Shown: positions 43,872 through 54,614, counted from the stretch's first letter. The stretch is 64,000 nucleotides of DNA from Kingdonia uniflora (GCA_014058105.1 JACGCM010000434.1:310001-374000); one strand, 5' to 3'. Notes: a model not told the origin generated them from the letters alone. Translations and numbers: made by a program.

Positions 43872-45660
43872 AATTAGGGAAACTCGAGATGGACCACTCT
43901 CCTCCCAAACTAGGGTTCCTAAGTCCTCTATTGTGTTAACTGGGCAAGGTGGTCGCCCTCTTCACTTAGGCTGAGGTGGTGGGTCGTAAATGGGAAATGG
44001 TTTTGGTAAACTTCTTAATCGTTTTCCTCTGCTTGTCCAATTGATCATACACAACTAATAATCAATAAAATTTGGCACCCAGTAAACAATCAATTAAATC
44101 TAGACTCTAGTACATTAATATTTTTTAAAAGTAATAATTAGTTATCTCCTATATTCTTCTATGTTTAAAATGGGTAGGATGGCAAAAAGTTTTGGTTTCT
44201 ATACTCTCTTGCGTCACTATGCTTGCACCAGGTTAAAGTAGATGTTCAATCCTTATGCTCGACCATGTCACCTTATCGTACGTACGTCAGCACTCAGAAT
44301 GGTGATGTCGCAAACCTACAACCAGTATTTCACGCACTTGGTTGGGGCCGTACCCTATGAACCCGTGTTTGTACCCCAGTCCGGTACACCTAGCCGTTAC
44401 GTGATGAAATCCCGTAGGGACTTACTACTCTTTTATTATTAATAGTTATTTTGAGGTTCGAGACGTTTAATTTTTTTTTTGTGATACGAATTTCTTCGTA
44501 TCCCTAATGAGTGGTCTCACCTGTTAGAGGGCTTTTTGGGTGATGAAATCCTACAAGTCTGTAATAGTTTTTACCTTAACTAATGATGGAATCCCCTTCT
44601 ATATCAGCATACAGGAAGTATTTCCTGGGGCAGAGCAGATAGGATCCCCTTCTATATGTTAAGTTTAGAAAAATATCAACCTACAGGAAGTGTCTCCCGG
44701 TAAAAATGTGGCCACCCCTTCACTTAAGGGGCACAAGAAGGAAATTATTGAAGTAGCTTTGAGCTTTTAGTATTTTCCATTTATTTTACCTTCCGTACTT
44801 TCTGTTTATTTTTTTTGTTTACCCAAGTCCAAAATAACCAAATTTGATATGGTGTATGTTTATGGGAGGAGTATTACCAAAGTTCATCCAGCTCTAGCTA
44901 TGAAAAGAAGATTTTGTTAAATATAAACCAATCTTCTGAAACAAAATCATGCAATACCTTAATTCCAGGCAGGTAAAAGTGTTTTTGAAGTTAAACAAGT
45001 GGTATTCCCAAAGATACACAGTAAAACAAAACAAAAAGATCAAAGTTGGTAATGGTTTTACTCCGTATGCACCAAAAAAATAAAAAATACACTCGCCTCC
45101 AAAATATGTGTTGTTTATTAATATAATATCATGAATATGAGATACTTAACAACAAGGCACTAATCACGCAAACAATTAAGTATTTGGTACAAAAGGTTAT
45201 CAATCAAATCACACCAATAATTCTCCACAACTCAAACACATATAGGAGATCAATTAAATTATATTTTTGGTACCTTATGTTAGTAGTGCTCAAACTCTTA
45301 AGTTACACTACCTAAATGCTCAGTACCATACACCACATGTACACTAAGGATTGATGACACAATGAATCAACACCACACATTAACTATTATAGCTTTGCAA
45401 CTGCACCAATATGGGAATTGCCAAACACTAGTTGTAACTTGTTACTGATGCAGTCTTAATCCTACGTCATACTTTATAACATATTAATGTAAGAAAATTT
45501 TGGTAACTGCCTTAAGATAAAACAATGGTGGACGTTTGTACTCGAGTGCTCCTAAAAAAAAAAAAGATAGAAGAAAGAAAAAAGGAAGAAATATCAGCTT
45601 AAAGCTAACAACTAAAAAAATTTGCACCTTTAAAGTCCCCGACAGCGGCGCCAAAAACTT
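43872..45660 (-). other. leader of Ath-E between gag and 5' LTR
   Basis: Long untranslated leader typical of Athila. Next to the LTR at 45,640-45,660 is 'gacagcggcgccaaaaactt', the reverse complement of a leader motif found just after many gypsy primer sites. At 44,580-44,730 'ggaatccccttctatatcagc' type sequence is partly repeated ('ggatccccttctatatgtt', with 'acaggaagt' twice). No coding potential recognised. Confidence 0.5.
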
Positions 45661-46700
45661 AATCGATTATAAAACCGACGTCTTAAAGAGCCGTAAGCAC
45701 ACGATGTATGTTAAGTACAAGAGAAATCGGGTCGTATCCCAAGAGACTTGTGATATGAATTATACTTTGAGCTACTAATTTTATCTAATAACAATGAGTT
45801 TGTTTTGTTAATTTTAAAATAAAGAAAATAATAAAATAAATTACAAGTTTGGTTTAGATTGGGAACCAAGGCATCGATTCCACTCCACCCCATTGTAGTC
45901 AGTTAGGGAGTACTCTTTAATTAAAGTATGCAATAATTCCTGTACCATGTATCATTGGTCAAGTATTCACGATACTCATAATAAATAAGAAATAAGCATT
46001 TGGGAATTTTCTATAAACCACCATAAATAAAACAAGATGGCCAAACAAGATGGTCATGTTGGGTAAGGTGGCTTACTTTCTCTTCTCCATATTCATAACC
46101 TATCTTGTAATGGTCAAACAAGATGGTCGTTTAGTTTCTTCATTCCTTCAAATTCTAGCTATGGTCAAGCATAGGACGAAGGAATGAAGGATTCGAACTT
46201 GAGCCTGGAGTGAAAGAAATAGTACACAAATTAAAGTTACTTCTACAACTAGGCTAAAATGACTAGAAAAGAATAGAATAAGAACACGTTTTATTGTTTT
46301 GAACCTTTGATATTATACTCTCCAAGATGTCCTAAATGGGTAGAATTCCCCTCCTATTTATTGAGTATAGGAGGGATTACAAAATATCAACATAAATGTA
46401 AAATCCCCTAAACAATTCCATTATGCACAAATTATAAGAGCTTCAAAAATCTTTACTCTATGCCTTGGCCAATGCATAAAATTAAATGACTTGTTGATCT
46501 CCATCAATGCCTCTTCAAAGCTCCTCAACAATTATTATGGGAATGAATTGTTGGAGTGTACAAGACATTCGTCTTTGTTAAAAACGACAAAAACGTGCGA
46601 TTTCTTTATCTTGCGACCGATTCCTATAAATACAAGCAAAAATACTATTAGTATCACATTTAATTATTAAATGAAAATTAAGATATAAATTTACGAGTTG
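45661..46700 (-). repeat. right (5') LTR of Ath-E
   Basis: Collinear with 25,356-26,872 over about 800 bp once the insertions in the left copy are ignored. The promoter side lies near 46,350, where 'ctcctatttattgagtat' reads on the minus strand as an AT-rich TATA-like box; the left copy has ctcctatttaaagagtat. The outer boundary is uncertain by tens of bases. 'caaatacatattagataaag' at about 46,730 is already compatible with Tat-B integrase coding. Confidence 0.75.
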
Positions 46701-46744
46701 CACAAGTAAATATTACACAGAAAATCACCAAATGGAGTACACCT

Positions 46745-47830
46745 CAAATACATATTAGATAAAGAAGTCGATATCATCAAAAAAGAGAAACACAAAGGTA
46801 TATGTCGCTCACATAATGCAGGACGTTCAATGATGCTACGTATAGTTACACAAGGTCTATTCTAGCTGAATATGAAAAAACAAGCCAAATACATAGGCAT
46901 TGCGATAAGTGCCAAAGACTTAGGCACGACATTAAAAGCCCTTCCTAAGATCTTTATTGCAGCCACGTCTCGTGGCCATTTAAAAGCTAGGCCATCGATC
47001 TAATCGGCTCTTTCTCCAAGGCTTTAGGTAAAAGAGAGCATGTCCTCGTAGCCACAGATTATTTTACCAAATGGATGGAAGAAATCCCTTTATTGAGAAC
47101 AAGGGAATAAGAAGTTATTAAATCCTTGTGGGAGAACATAATTACATATTTTGGATGCCCTCACATGATCCGATGCGACAATGGCCCGTAGTTTGTTAAA
47201 AATAATTTTAGAGCCTTTCTAAAGAAGTACAACATCATTCTATCTCCCTCTATACCTTACTACCCACAAGGCAACAGCCAGATCAAAGCTATCAATAAGA
47301 CTATAGTTAATGGCCTCAGGAAGCACGTCAATAATAAGGAATGATATGTACAAGAGCTACAATACGTCTTATGGGCCTATTGCACAACACCAAGATAAGC
47401 AATGGGTTGTAACCCTATCCTCATCGCGTACAGAATAGAGGCAATTCTACCAACACAGTTCGAAGTCCTCATAAGGAACTTCGACCTCCCAGATGAAGAA
47501 AATGAGCTCCAGCTCGGTTGCAACATGCTATAGATAAATGAGACACATGACAGAGCAGTGGACAGCCTCGCCCGATATCACAACTCATTAACGAAGTCAT
47601 AGAACAAGTGGGTTCATCCTAGATCTTTCGCAATTAGAGACTTGGTCCTTCAATGAGTCACACAACCATCAAAATCAAGGAACTCAGGGAAACTGGCTGA
47701 ATCTTGGAAATGACCATAGGTTGTCTATGACAAGATGGACAAGGGGTCCTATTTTATAATGACCAAAGACAAAAAAGCTTTGACAAACACTTAGAACACG
47801 ATGTAGTTTGTACGCTACTATAGAAGATAA
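46745..47830 (+). pseudogene. Tat-B integrase
   Basis: On the far side of the Athila insertion the plus strand reads 'KEKHKGICRSHNAGRSMML', 'RIVTQGLF' (zinc-finger side). The catalytic core is 'ALGKREHVLVATDYFTKWM', 'ENIITYFGCPHMIRCDNGP' with the second Asp kept, 'YYPQGNSQIKAINKTIVNG' and 'YVLWAYCTTPR'. The C-terminal block 'DKMDKGSYFIMTKDKKALT', then 'VRYY', ends near 47,825. The third catalytic position (normally GQaEa.N) is replaced (SQIKAIN). Orientation, lineage and position fit continuation of Tat-B, whose pol was cut at 25,355. Confidence 0.8.
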
Positions 47831-47934
47831 GAGTAGATGTATTCCATGATTGTAATCACTAAATTTTGCATCGAAAAACACAGTTTTTGAGCAATTTCAT
47901 TCTGAATGTTCCATATATAAAACACAACACTCAT

Positions 47935-48510
47935 AAATTTTTGAGTCGGTCAAACTAAAGTATCATGTTAGTAGCTCGACCTGACTAATACTTAGGGGCG
48001 ACCTAAAAGCTCTTCAAAGTTCCTTAATTTGGGGAAACCCAAGAACCATGAACAATCGAACATATTAAAAATTTTGGGGCGACCTCGGAGTCGACTACAT
48101 TTGGTTTCGTTTAGATTTAACCCATGTATTCGAAAACTCAGGGGAGGCCTCAAAGCCTCATACATTTATTGAGTAAGTCAAGCCTAAATATCATCTTAGT
48201 ACTTCAACCTGACTGATAGTTGGGGGCGACCTCAAAGTTTTTAAAGGTTCTTTGATTTGGAAAAACCCAAGTGTCATGAATAATCCAATAGATTAAACAC
48301 TTGGGGGAGACCTCAAATCTGACCAGGTTTCATCTAGGTTTGACCCCATGTACTCGAATACTCGGAGGCGACCTCGAAGCTTCACGAACTTCTTGAGTTG
48401 GTCAAACCTACATATCATATTTGTACTTCAACCTGACTAATACTTGGGGGTGACCTTGATGTTTACCAAAGTTCCTTGATCAGGGCAAACCCAAGTACCA
48501 AGGCAGTACC
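47935..48510 (+). repeat. Tandem array 3' of Tat-B pol with three-unit higher-order repeat
   Basis: Eight units of about 70-80 bp each carry a G-rich core like 'cttgggggcgacctcaaag'. They come in three types that repeat in order: type 1 with 'tcaacctgactaatactt', type 2 with 'gatttggggaaacccaag' and 'aacaatc', type 3 with 'tttgaccccatgtactcg'. Types 1-2-3 are followed by 1-2-3 and then 1-2, a super-period near 230 bp. This is the same position relative to pol as the array at 10,785-11,215 in Tat-A. Confidence 0.85.
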
Positions 48511-48744
48511 TTGACTTGTCCTTTACCTGGGAGCCCTACCGAAGGAAATTAGTCGTTATGATCTAGACAAATTCACATTCTAGCCAATATACATTCACAT
48601 ATTAAGCTATGCAAGTAGACGGATATCCTAACATAAAAAACCATCATACAACATAAGTCAAAGGTATCAGACGACCAACCCACAATACCCAAATCAAAGT
48701 ACCAATGACCATAGAGCTAATTACAAATCAATAAAAAAAACTAA
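48511..48744. other. spacer between array and antisense region
   Basis: No motif recognised. It would be the 3' untranslated region of the antisense gene if that was transcribed. Confidence 0.3.
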
Positions 48745-50857
48745 TTACACGAGGGGATTGGTAGGATCCACGTCTTTGGGCTTGACCGCATTGGTATCTT
48801 AGCATACATTAGCCTCGAGAGCAGTAGCCTCGTACTTGACAGTCAGCACCATGACCAGCAGACTAAGGATCATCTCAGGAATATGGACCACATCATCCAC
48901 AGTATTGCTCGTAGCCAAGATAAGGCTAAAATTCTTGAAGGTATCATTATCATAGCCAAGTCATCGATGGATTGCTAGAACATCGTGGTTACGTAACATT
49001 CTCACTCGAAGTCTGCCTCACCCTTGCGTGATTCTCCTTTAGCTTATCTTTGAGCTCTATAACCTTATTCGCATCATGCTTGATCATGGAAAATTTATCC
49101 TTCAAGGTATCAGTTCGATCCTTGAGGATTTTCTTCTCCAGCTCCGACACACGGGTATTCAGCGAGAGGATGGTTCATTTAGCCACATCCATAGACTTGT
49201 TAACATCTTTGACCTTCTGGATAGAAACCTTATGGGCCTTACGAAAGCACATTCCTCAAGCTGAAACCTGGTGAAGAAAACAATTAGAAAGAGTCCTCGA
49301 ACCCAAAGAAGGAGAATATGATTATTAACAAAGGTTAGAGCTACCTATTTAAGAGATGCTTTGAATATACGACCGGCTTCGTCTGGGTCGGGCATGCAGA
49401 GGTGCACAAACGACTCGACAATATCTCGGGCAGTGTCGTCATTTTCATCCATGAGTAGAGCGGCCTCACTCACGTCCTTCATCCATTCTCGCGTCCTCTT
49501 TAGAGACAATGACCTATGGGCCTTTAAACCTGGCACTCCTTAACCATTTTGTCTTTGTCTTTCTACGAAACCCTCAGCAACTCCTTCTGTGAGGAGAACT
49601 TCTTAGCCACGTTAGGCGGAGCTCCCGAACCTGAGCTACCTCGCTGGTTCTTGGGAATATAAGTACGCTTTGACCTTCTAAGCTTGTCATAATCCATGTC
49701 GCTCGTGGCTACCTGAGGGTTCACAACTTTTCTTCTTTTCAAAGGCCCTTGAGAACTCGAGGGACCTTTTAGAAGCCTATATGTCCTCTTCCTCTTTTTC
49801 CTTAGAAAATTTAGCCTTGGAAAGATCGTATTGGTGTGTTCCTCATCCTCGTCGATCAAATCGTTTAAATGATGTCAATTATTGTCAAGTACTCCACTCT
49901 GAGGTTCTATAAATGGAAAAATGAGTCAAAAATGTATTCGAAGCAAACCAGTTAAGGAAATATGTAGCAAAATTGTTTTATAAATGAAACCTAATAAGAT
50001 TATAAACCATATTTCTTAACGCGAGCTCCTTTTTACCATCAAGATGTTCGTAATTACCGTCTACAACAACCAGATCAATATCCCATCCTTGACCTATCGA
50101 GCATAGATCAAATAACCAGGGCTTATCTGGATGACACTAAATATAATATGGTTTACCCTTCGGGATGCCTTTCTTCGAGTTGAAGACAACTACATCCCCA
50201 CACCCATCTAAGGGCCACCCTCGGCCATTAAATCTTCATTTAAGGCCCCGATGATTTTCCTCATCTCGTAAAAGTTGTCATTCATTTGGCAGGGAGCCAC
50301 ATCCCAGAAGTTTAAAACCTCTTTGACAACATGTCAAGGGGAGGGTAGCATACCTAACCTAACCTGCCCTTGACATACCATTATCCCCCTCGAGGGCGCG
50401 TCCTTGAAAGAAAACCTCGGGGTATAGGGAAATAAGGTGAATCCCTTACCCGCCATATTATACTTTCTTAAAAATCTATCAAGTCATTTTTATTCTTGAG
50501 TATCGACTTCACCAACCCTAATTCCATTATCCTAGGTATCCCCATCACCCTCTCCTCCTCACCTCCTTCAATCTTACCTTCTTCCACCTCACCATCTTCA
50601 TCATCAGGTACTTTGTTATTCTCACCTGCTTTGTCCTCACCCTCTTCCTCGCCGTTCCCTCCAACCACTCGAGCTCATTTTTGCCTCCATCTCAAAGATT
50701 CAAAGTCGGGTTTAACGATAACTAAAGGGGCAACATTTGCTATCTGTAACTCTTCCATGTTGCTACCATTCTCTTCTTCTCGACCAGATGTATTTGACCT
50801 ATTCATTAAATCTTTGACCTCATCCATTAGCCTTATTGTTAATTCACGAGTATGCAT
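48745..50857 (-). pseudogene. Long antisense accessory region of Tat-B (about 700 codons, broken)
   Basis: Minus strand, right to left. From an ATG at 50,857 comes 'MHTRELTIRLMDEVKDLM', then a very acidic stretch (50,668-50,540: 'NNKVPDDEDGEVEEGK', 'GGEEERV'). A central region reads 'GKGFTLFPYTPRFSFKDAP', 'VVKEVLNFWDVAPCQMND' and 'NFYEMRKIIGALNEDLM'. A basic nuclear-localisation-like segment 'NFLRKKRKRTYRLLKG' lies at about 49,770-49,820. Then 'LSLKRTREWMKDVSEAALL', a coiled-coil-like stretch 'ILSLNTRVSELEKKILKD', 'KVIELKDKLKENHARVR' (49,050-49,180), and the end 'YDNDTFKNFSLILATSN', 'VVHIPEMILSLLVMVLTVK', stop at 48,745. The reading crosses several frames and stops. Together it looks like one decayed antisense gene with a nuclear, coiled-coil product. 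The central block recalls uncharacterised proteins encoded near plant retrotransposons, and I cannot name a family. Confidence 0.55.
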
Positions 50858-51429
50858 TTGTTACCCTACAGATGAAGAAGGAGCCAGTTAGCTTGATATA
50901 TTCGAGTTAAAATCTCTCATTAACTCTAATCTTTACGGCTCCTAGTAAACACGCGAACACAATCTACACATTTGGTTATACCAAACCCTGGTATAACACA
51001 AGTATTACCATTCAGGCATAACTAAATCCTACCTACTCGACTACATTAAACCTCTAAGGAATTGAGTCTAGAATTCCCAACTAGATCATAATCACTTAAC
51101 ACCTATTAGAAGGCAATCCTCAATAACAGATATCAAACTCGACCTCTTGATCGGCCAATTTCTCCCCTACCCAGTCAAATACCCATAATTTTCCCCAAAT
51201 TCACAGAGTCCACCAGTAATGGTAGACATCAAGTTTTTATGGATCTAATTAACAGCATAAACAGAGAAACAATCATGTATTGAAAAAGTCATAGGCAATG
51301 ATGGGCAAGACGTACCTTGTAATAGTTCTTTCAGGCAATCTTCACAATGACAGTGTCAGAAGTACAATTAGTGGTGTCTTCTTTCTTCCTCAGACAAAAA
51401 ACCAATAGTTTAATTAAAATGATGAGTTC

Positions 51430-51480
51430 TCTCTCTCTCTCTCTCTTTCTTTCTCTTTCTCTCTCACCCTCTCACTCTCC
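51430..51480. repeat. CT-rich microsatellite
   Basis: 'tctctctctctctctctctt' and following pyrimidine-rich sequence, a simple repeat. Confidence 0.9.
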
Positions 51481-51488
51481 TTTTGTAA

Positions 51489-51800
51489 TTACACAAGCCT
51501 CAAGCTGTTTCGGCTTTCACAACTACCATTATTGCCCCCAATAACCCCACTCTTTTTCACCTCTCCACCTTCCCTCAGCAGTTCTAATAAACCATTCCTT
51601 AACAAATTTTTCCGTCTTTCTAATTTCTTTGACCAGCTTGCTTCTTTAGCTTCACTTCTTAATTTTCTCTTCGAGTTCTTCACATCTAGCAGACGAACAC
51701 CATCGTTAGCCCAATTTATGTCAATGTCTGGATGAATATCGACCCCCTTTTCTACCTCTCGAATGAGCAAACTGCAGGGATAGCCCGGTGTTAGTTGCAA
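51489..51800 (-). pseudogene. Antisense short ORF of Tat-B, unknown
   Basis: A 103-codon open frame on the minus strand: 'REVEKGVDIHPDIDINWAN', 'RLLDVKNSKRKLRSEAKEA', then Lys/Arg/Leu-rich 'KKLERRKNLLRNGLLELL' and 'GVIGGNNGSCESRN'. Composition is protein-like and strongly basic. It shares a loose pattern (HPD, about four residues, NW, basic stretch) with the minus-strand reading at 53,460-53,930, where 'RHPDARFNWELRKEIRLK' occurs. They may be diverged copies of one module or two parts of an antisense gene separated by the hAT-like insertion. No family recognised. Confidence 0.35.
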
Positions 51801-51877
51801 TTCAAATTCTCAAAACAATGGATCACTTGTGCTGTTAACATGATACCCATTATAATATCCTATATCAGACTAGATGT

Positions 51878-53011
51878 AAGGGATGGAAAATTGCCCCGCC
51901 CCGTTGGAGATCTGCCCCGCCTCGAATGGGCAGATTTCGTATGAACTAACCGGGTATAGGGGTGGTGATGGTATAAGCTGCCCAAAATCTATCGTAGATC
52001 GGGGCGAATTTGGGACTGTTAGAAGAAAATCTGTTATCCACCCCGCCTCTGCCCCATTTAATATCCACTAATATTTTTACTATTATACCCTCAAATCGAA
52101 ATCGACATACAAACACCACCTGCATTCTTCTCCAACCAATCTTCCTACACAAAACCAAAAACAATAACAACCACCATTAACAAACCCCCAAAATAACTAA
52201 CCCCATCATTCAAATCCCCCCAAAAATCAATAAAATCTCACATTTGCACCATCATCAAACAAATTAGGCCTCGAAAGTATCGCATAAATCTCCTTCTTAT
52301 ACAAATCCTTTGAAACCCCATCAAACAATTTCTCCATCAAGTACCAATAATTTTAAGGAAGCTTCGATTACCAAATAAAATTAGCCGAAGATGCACCGCA
52401 AAAAGCACGATTCACCCTTGAAAGTCTGCAAATCTTTTGAGGATTAAAGTGCATAAGAACCAAAGCAACAAAACTCTTAAATACCTCACCGAGACTCAGC
52501 TGTAATGTAGGACACCCTCTTCTTCCTCCTCAATCATTACCACTACCACTATCACCTTCTGTTGCAGATAAACCAACTCCCGTGTGACTCAAAACAAAGA
52601 AATTCCCCCCCAAAAAATATAGAAATGATGAAATTGTTAGAGGTGGTTTAGGGAAGGAGGAGAAAGGGGAGGTTTAATGTTTTGACATTTTTTTTTGAAA
52701 GAAAAAATTAATTGGATTAAAAAAATCTTAAGAGAAAGAGAAAGAGAGGTGTAAAAGCTAGCAGAGCGCAGTTGTATTTTTTTATTTTTTATTTATTTTT
52801 GAGGATCGATCAAATATATATTATTTTTTAAGTTAAATGGGGCGGGGATAGGCGTCTGATATTGGGCTTATCAATGTGAGGCAAATTCAGGGATCCCTAC
52901 TTAATTTAAATGGGTTTCAGGGTAGGGATGGGAGGTGGGAACCTAAGCGGTGATGGGGATGGGGATGGTACTGGCTCCCCCACCCCCAAATCCGCCCCAT
53001 TGTCATCCCTA
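51878..53011. mobile_element. hAT-like non-autonomous DNA transposon (1,134 bp)
   Basis: Left end 'aagggatggaaaattgcccc' and right end (opposite strand) 'tagggatgacaatggggcgg' form imperfect terminal inverted repeats. Flanking 8-mers ctagatgt (51,870-51,877) and cttgatgt (53,012-53,019) match at seven of eight. GC-rich subterminal motifs ('ccccgcc', 'ggggcgggga') lie near both ends, and the interior is AT-rich without transposase. It sits inside the 3' region of Tat-B. Confidence 0.75.
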
Positions 53012-53459
53012 CTTGATGTGACTAACAATCATAGTTTTGCAATCTATTCAAATAGAAAAGGCCCCTACGAACTAGGAATAAAGGCTGCAAAAGTATAATC
53101 AGTGTAGGATTCAACCTGTAAAGCATTCGACCCAACTCAACCACCTGCATAAAATAATTACTCGAAAGTAAAAGATCACATTCGAATAAGAACATTTGCA
53201 AAGTCTCTCATAGTGTTTAAGCATTAGCTTCAACATCATAGTTTATAGAATACTCAAGGCCTGATAACTCGCACAGGAGTTTACAATTGGTGCAGGTCTA
53301 AGCTCATAAAGTTGTATCCTCTAAGTCATTTACTTTGAGTTCTTTTTTCAAAAAAATTGACCAATTGATTACTAAGTATGGAAACAACAAGAATATAAGT
53401 AAGATTTTTATTTATTATCCAACTCGAATATAAAGCAAAAACACAATACCTCAGTTACA

Positions 53460-53930
53460 CCCAGGACAATTCTTCTCGTGCCCCGAACTACTACCAGCAA
53501 CAGCTACATCTTCGGCCTCAACCAGTTTTTTCGCCATACCCCTCCATGCGTTGGCCCATTTAGCAGTAATATGGAGATGTTGGCTAAACATCACCTACCG
53601 GAACCCGTATTCTTCAGCCTTATCTCCTTCCTTAATTCCCAGTTAAATCGTGCATCTGGATGTCGATGAGCTCTAAAAGCTTCATCTCTAGACCCATATG
53701 ACTAAAGTACTTCATGGTCAACTCCACCACCTTCCCTGCGATTTTGGCCTCTCCAAATTCTTGATGGCTATGGCTCTATGAATGAATCTTTATCCTAATT
53801 CACGAAGAGAAAAAAAGAGAATACTCTGAGACAATACACAAATTGCTGAATTTGCCACCTTACATCACCTTTTAAAAGAGATTGAGGAGTCATTAATGGT
53901 GCTAATCATAATTAACGTAATCAACATTCA
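53460..53930 (-). pseudogene. Antisense fragment of Tat-B ending in CPGC
   Basis: The minus-strand reading includes 'GKVVELTMKYFSHMGLEMK' and, in another frame, 'RHPDARFNWELRKEIRLK', 'WANAWRGMAKKLVEAEDVA' and a stop right after 'GSSSGHEKNCPGCN' at about 53,463. Frame changes make the exact extent uncertain. The C-terminal Cys-Pro-Gly-Cys followed immediately by a stop or one residue resembles the end of the antisense ORF of Tat-A at 11,434 (KKCGCPGCFA). Position is between the hAT-like element and the polypurine tract. Function unknown. Confidence 0.35.
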
Positions 53931-54041
53931 ATGATCCCGGTAACTTGCGCAATAATAGCGGTAATAATTTAAAATTCCCATGAAACAACTTCTCAACTCG
54001 AACCTTTGACCAACGTCTATTCGATGTTCCAAGGCCCCAGG

Positions 54042-54055
54042 TGAGAGGGGGCAAA
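54042..54055 (+). other. polypurine tract of Tat-B
   Basis: 'gtgagagggggcaaa' ends directly at the TGTAGTAGCC start of the 3' LTR, as expected for the plus-strand priming site. Confidence 0.8.
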
Positions 54056-54614
54056 TGTAGTAGCCTACTCGCAACCTTTGAGAGTAGACAAGATACTCAA
54101 AGAATCTCGAGAAGCTCAAAGCCTACCACACTTGCAAATTAATTAAGACCATTGCAAAAATACCCTTGAGTCTTCTAATACTTCAGATAAACACCTCAGC
54201 ACCAGGTCGAAAGTAGACAAATAAGCAGACAAACTTTGGTACAAGACAGTTGTAAAGAATGACACATTTTTAATTTAACTTCTTTATAGTGATGTCATCT
54301 TTCCTATCCTCTATAAATAGGAAATGAGAGCCACCATAGAGAGGTTGAGAAATTTACCCCCACACACCCTTGAAAAGCCCTGACCACCTTCAAGCACATT
54401 CTGAGAGCTTAGAGAGTCAGTCTACTCGAGTCCATTACATGTAATATCATCTATTTATACAATCTCATCTTAAAAATCCTCACCAGAGGTTACAAGGGAG
54501 TGTGTCTACTAGAATCTCTATATTTATATTAACTGCGCTTGTTAGAGCTCTAACCGAGTATTAACCATGTGGTGCAAGAGTGTAATCTCCCCTCTACGAA
54601 ATTAGGCCCCTATA
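54056..54614 (+). repeat. 3' LTR of Tat-B (559 bp)
   Basis: Complete LTR from TGTAGTAGCC to GGCCCCTATA. It contains a TATA box 'ctctataaataggaaatg' with tataaata at 54,312-54,319, and 'gagagagcttagagag'-like sequence downstream. It is more complete than the 5' copy. Flanking bases gttta (left of the 5' LTR) and gttag (right of this LTR) agree only partly as a target duplication. Confidence 0.9.
54312..54319 (+). promoter_or_regulatory. TATA box in Tat-B 3' LTR
   Basis: tataaata about 300 bp before the LTR end, with no counterpart in the deleted 5' LTR. Confidence 0.6.

Larger units (their letters stand above)
25356..46700 (-). mobile_element. Ath-E: Athila-type Ty3/gypsy element, minus strand, with nested insertions
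   Basis: Right (5') LTR from 45,661 to about 46,700, leader 43,980-45,660, gag about 43.1-43.9 kb, protease near 41.9 kb, reverse transcriptase, RNase H and integrase down to about 38.35 kb. A left (3') LTR at 25,356-26,872 is cut by another element. The 'gcggcgccaaaaactt' next to the 5' LTR (reverse complement of the common leader 'ttggcgccgc') and the gag and integrase motifs fit Athila. No env-like coding region is recognisable after integrase. The right LTR boundary is approximate, because I rely on where Tat-B integrase coding resumes (46,745). Confidence 0.8.
22011..54614 (+). mobile_element. Tat-B: Ty3/gypsy Tat element opened by nested insertions
   Basis: LTRs at 22,011-22,301 and 54,056-54,614 share the start TGTAGTAGCCTACTCGCA and the end GGCCCCTATA and about nine of ten bases where both exist. 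Inside, on the plus strand, are gag (22.3-24.0 kb), protease (24.15 kb) and reverse transcriptase up to 25,355. Integrase resumes at about 46,745, followed by a tandem array, a long antisense region and the polypurine tract at 54,042. The interval 25,356 to about 46,700 is an Athila-type element with further insertions. The distal reverse transcriptase and both RNase H domains are missing at the breakpoint, so a deletion of roughly 1.5-2 kb accompanied or followed the insertion. Without nested DNA about 11.2 kb remains. All genes are broken. Confidence 0.8.

Noticed and set aside
45536..45778. 80-codon plus-strand frame at the Athila LTR edge
   Set aside because: Crosses the LTR/leader boundary on the strand opposite to the element and has no motif.
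50496..50891. 131-codon plus-strand frame rich in Ser/Pro
   Set aside because: It is the complement of the acidic N-terminal part of the antisense region; Ser/Pro-rich composition is what GAA/GAG repeats give on the other strand.
51347..51544. 65-codon plus-strand frame with Ser-Leu repeats
   Set aside because: Produced by the CT microsatellite.
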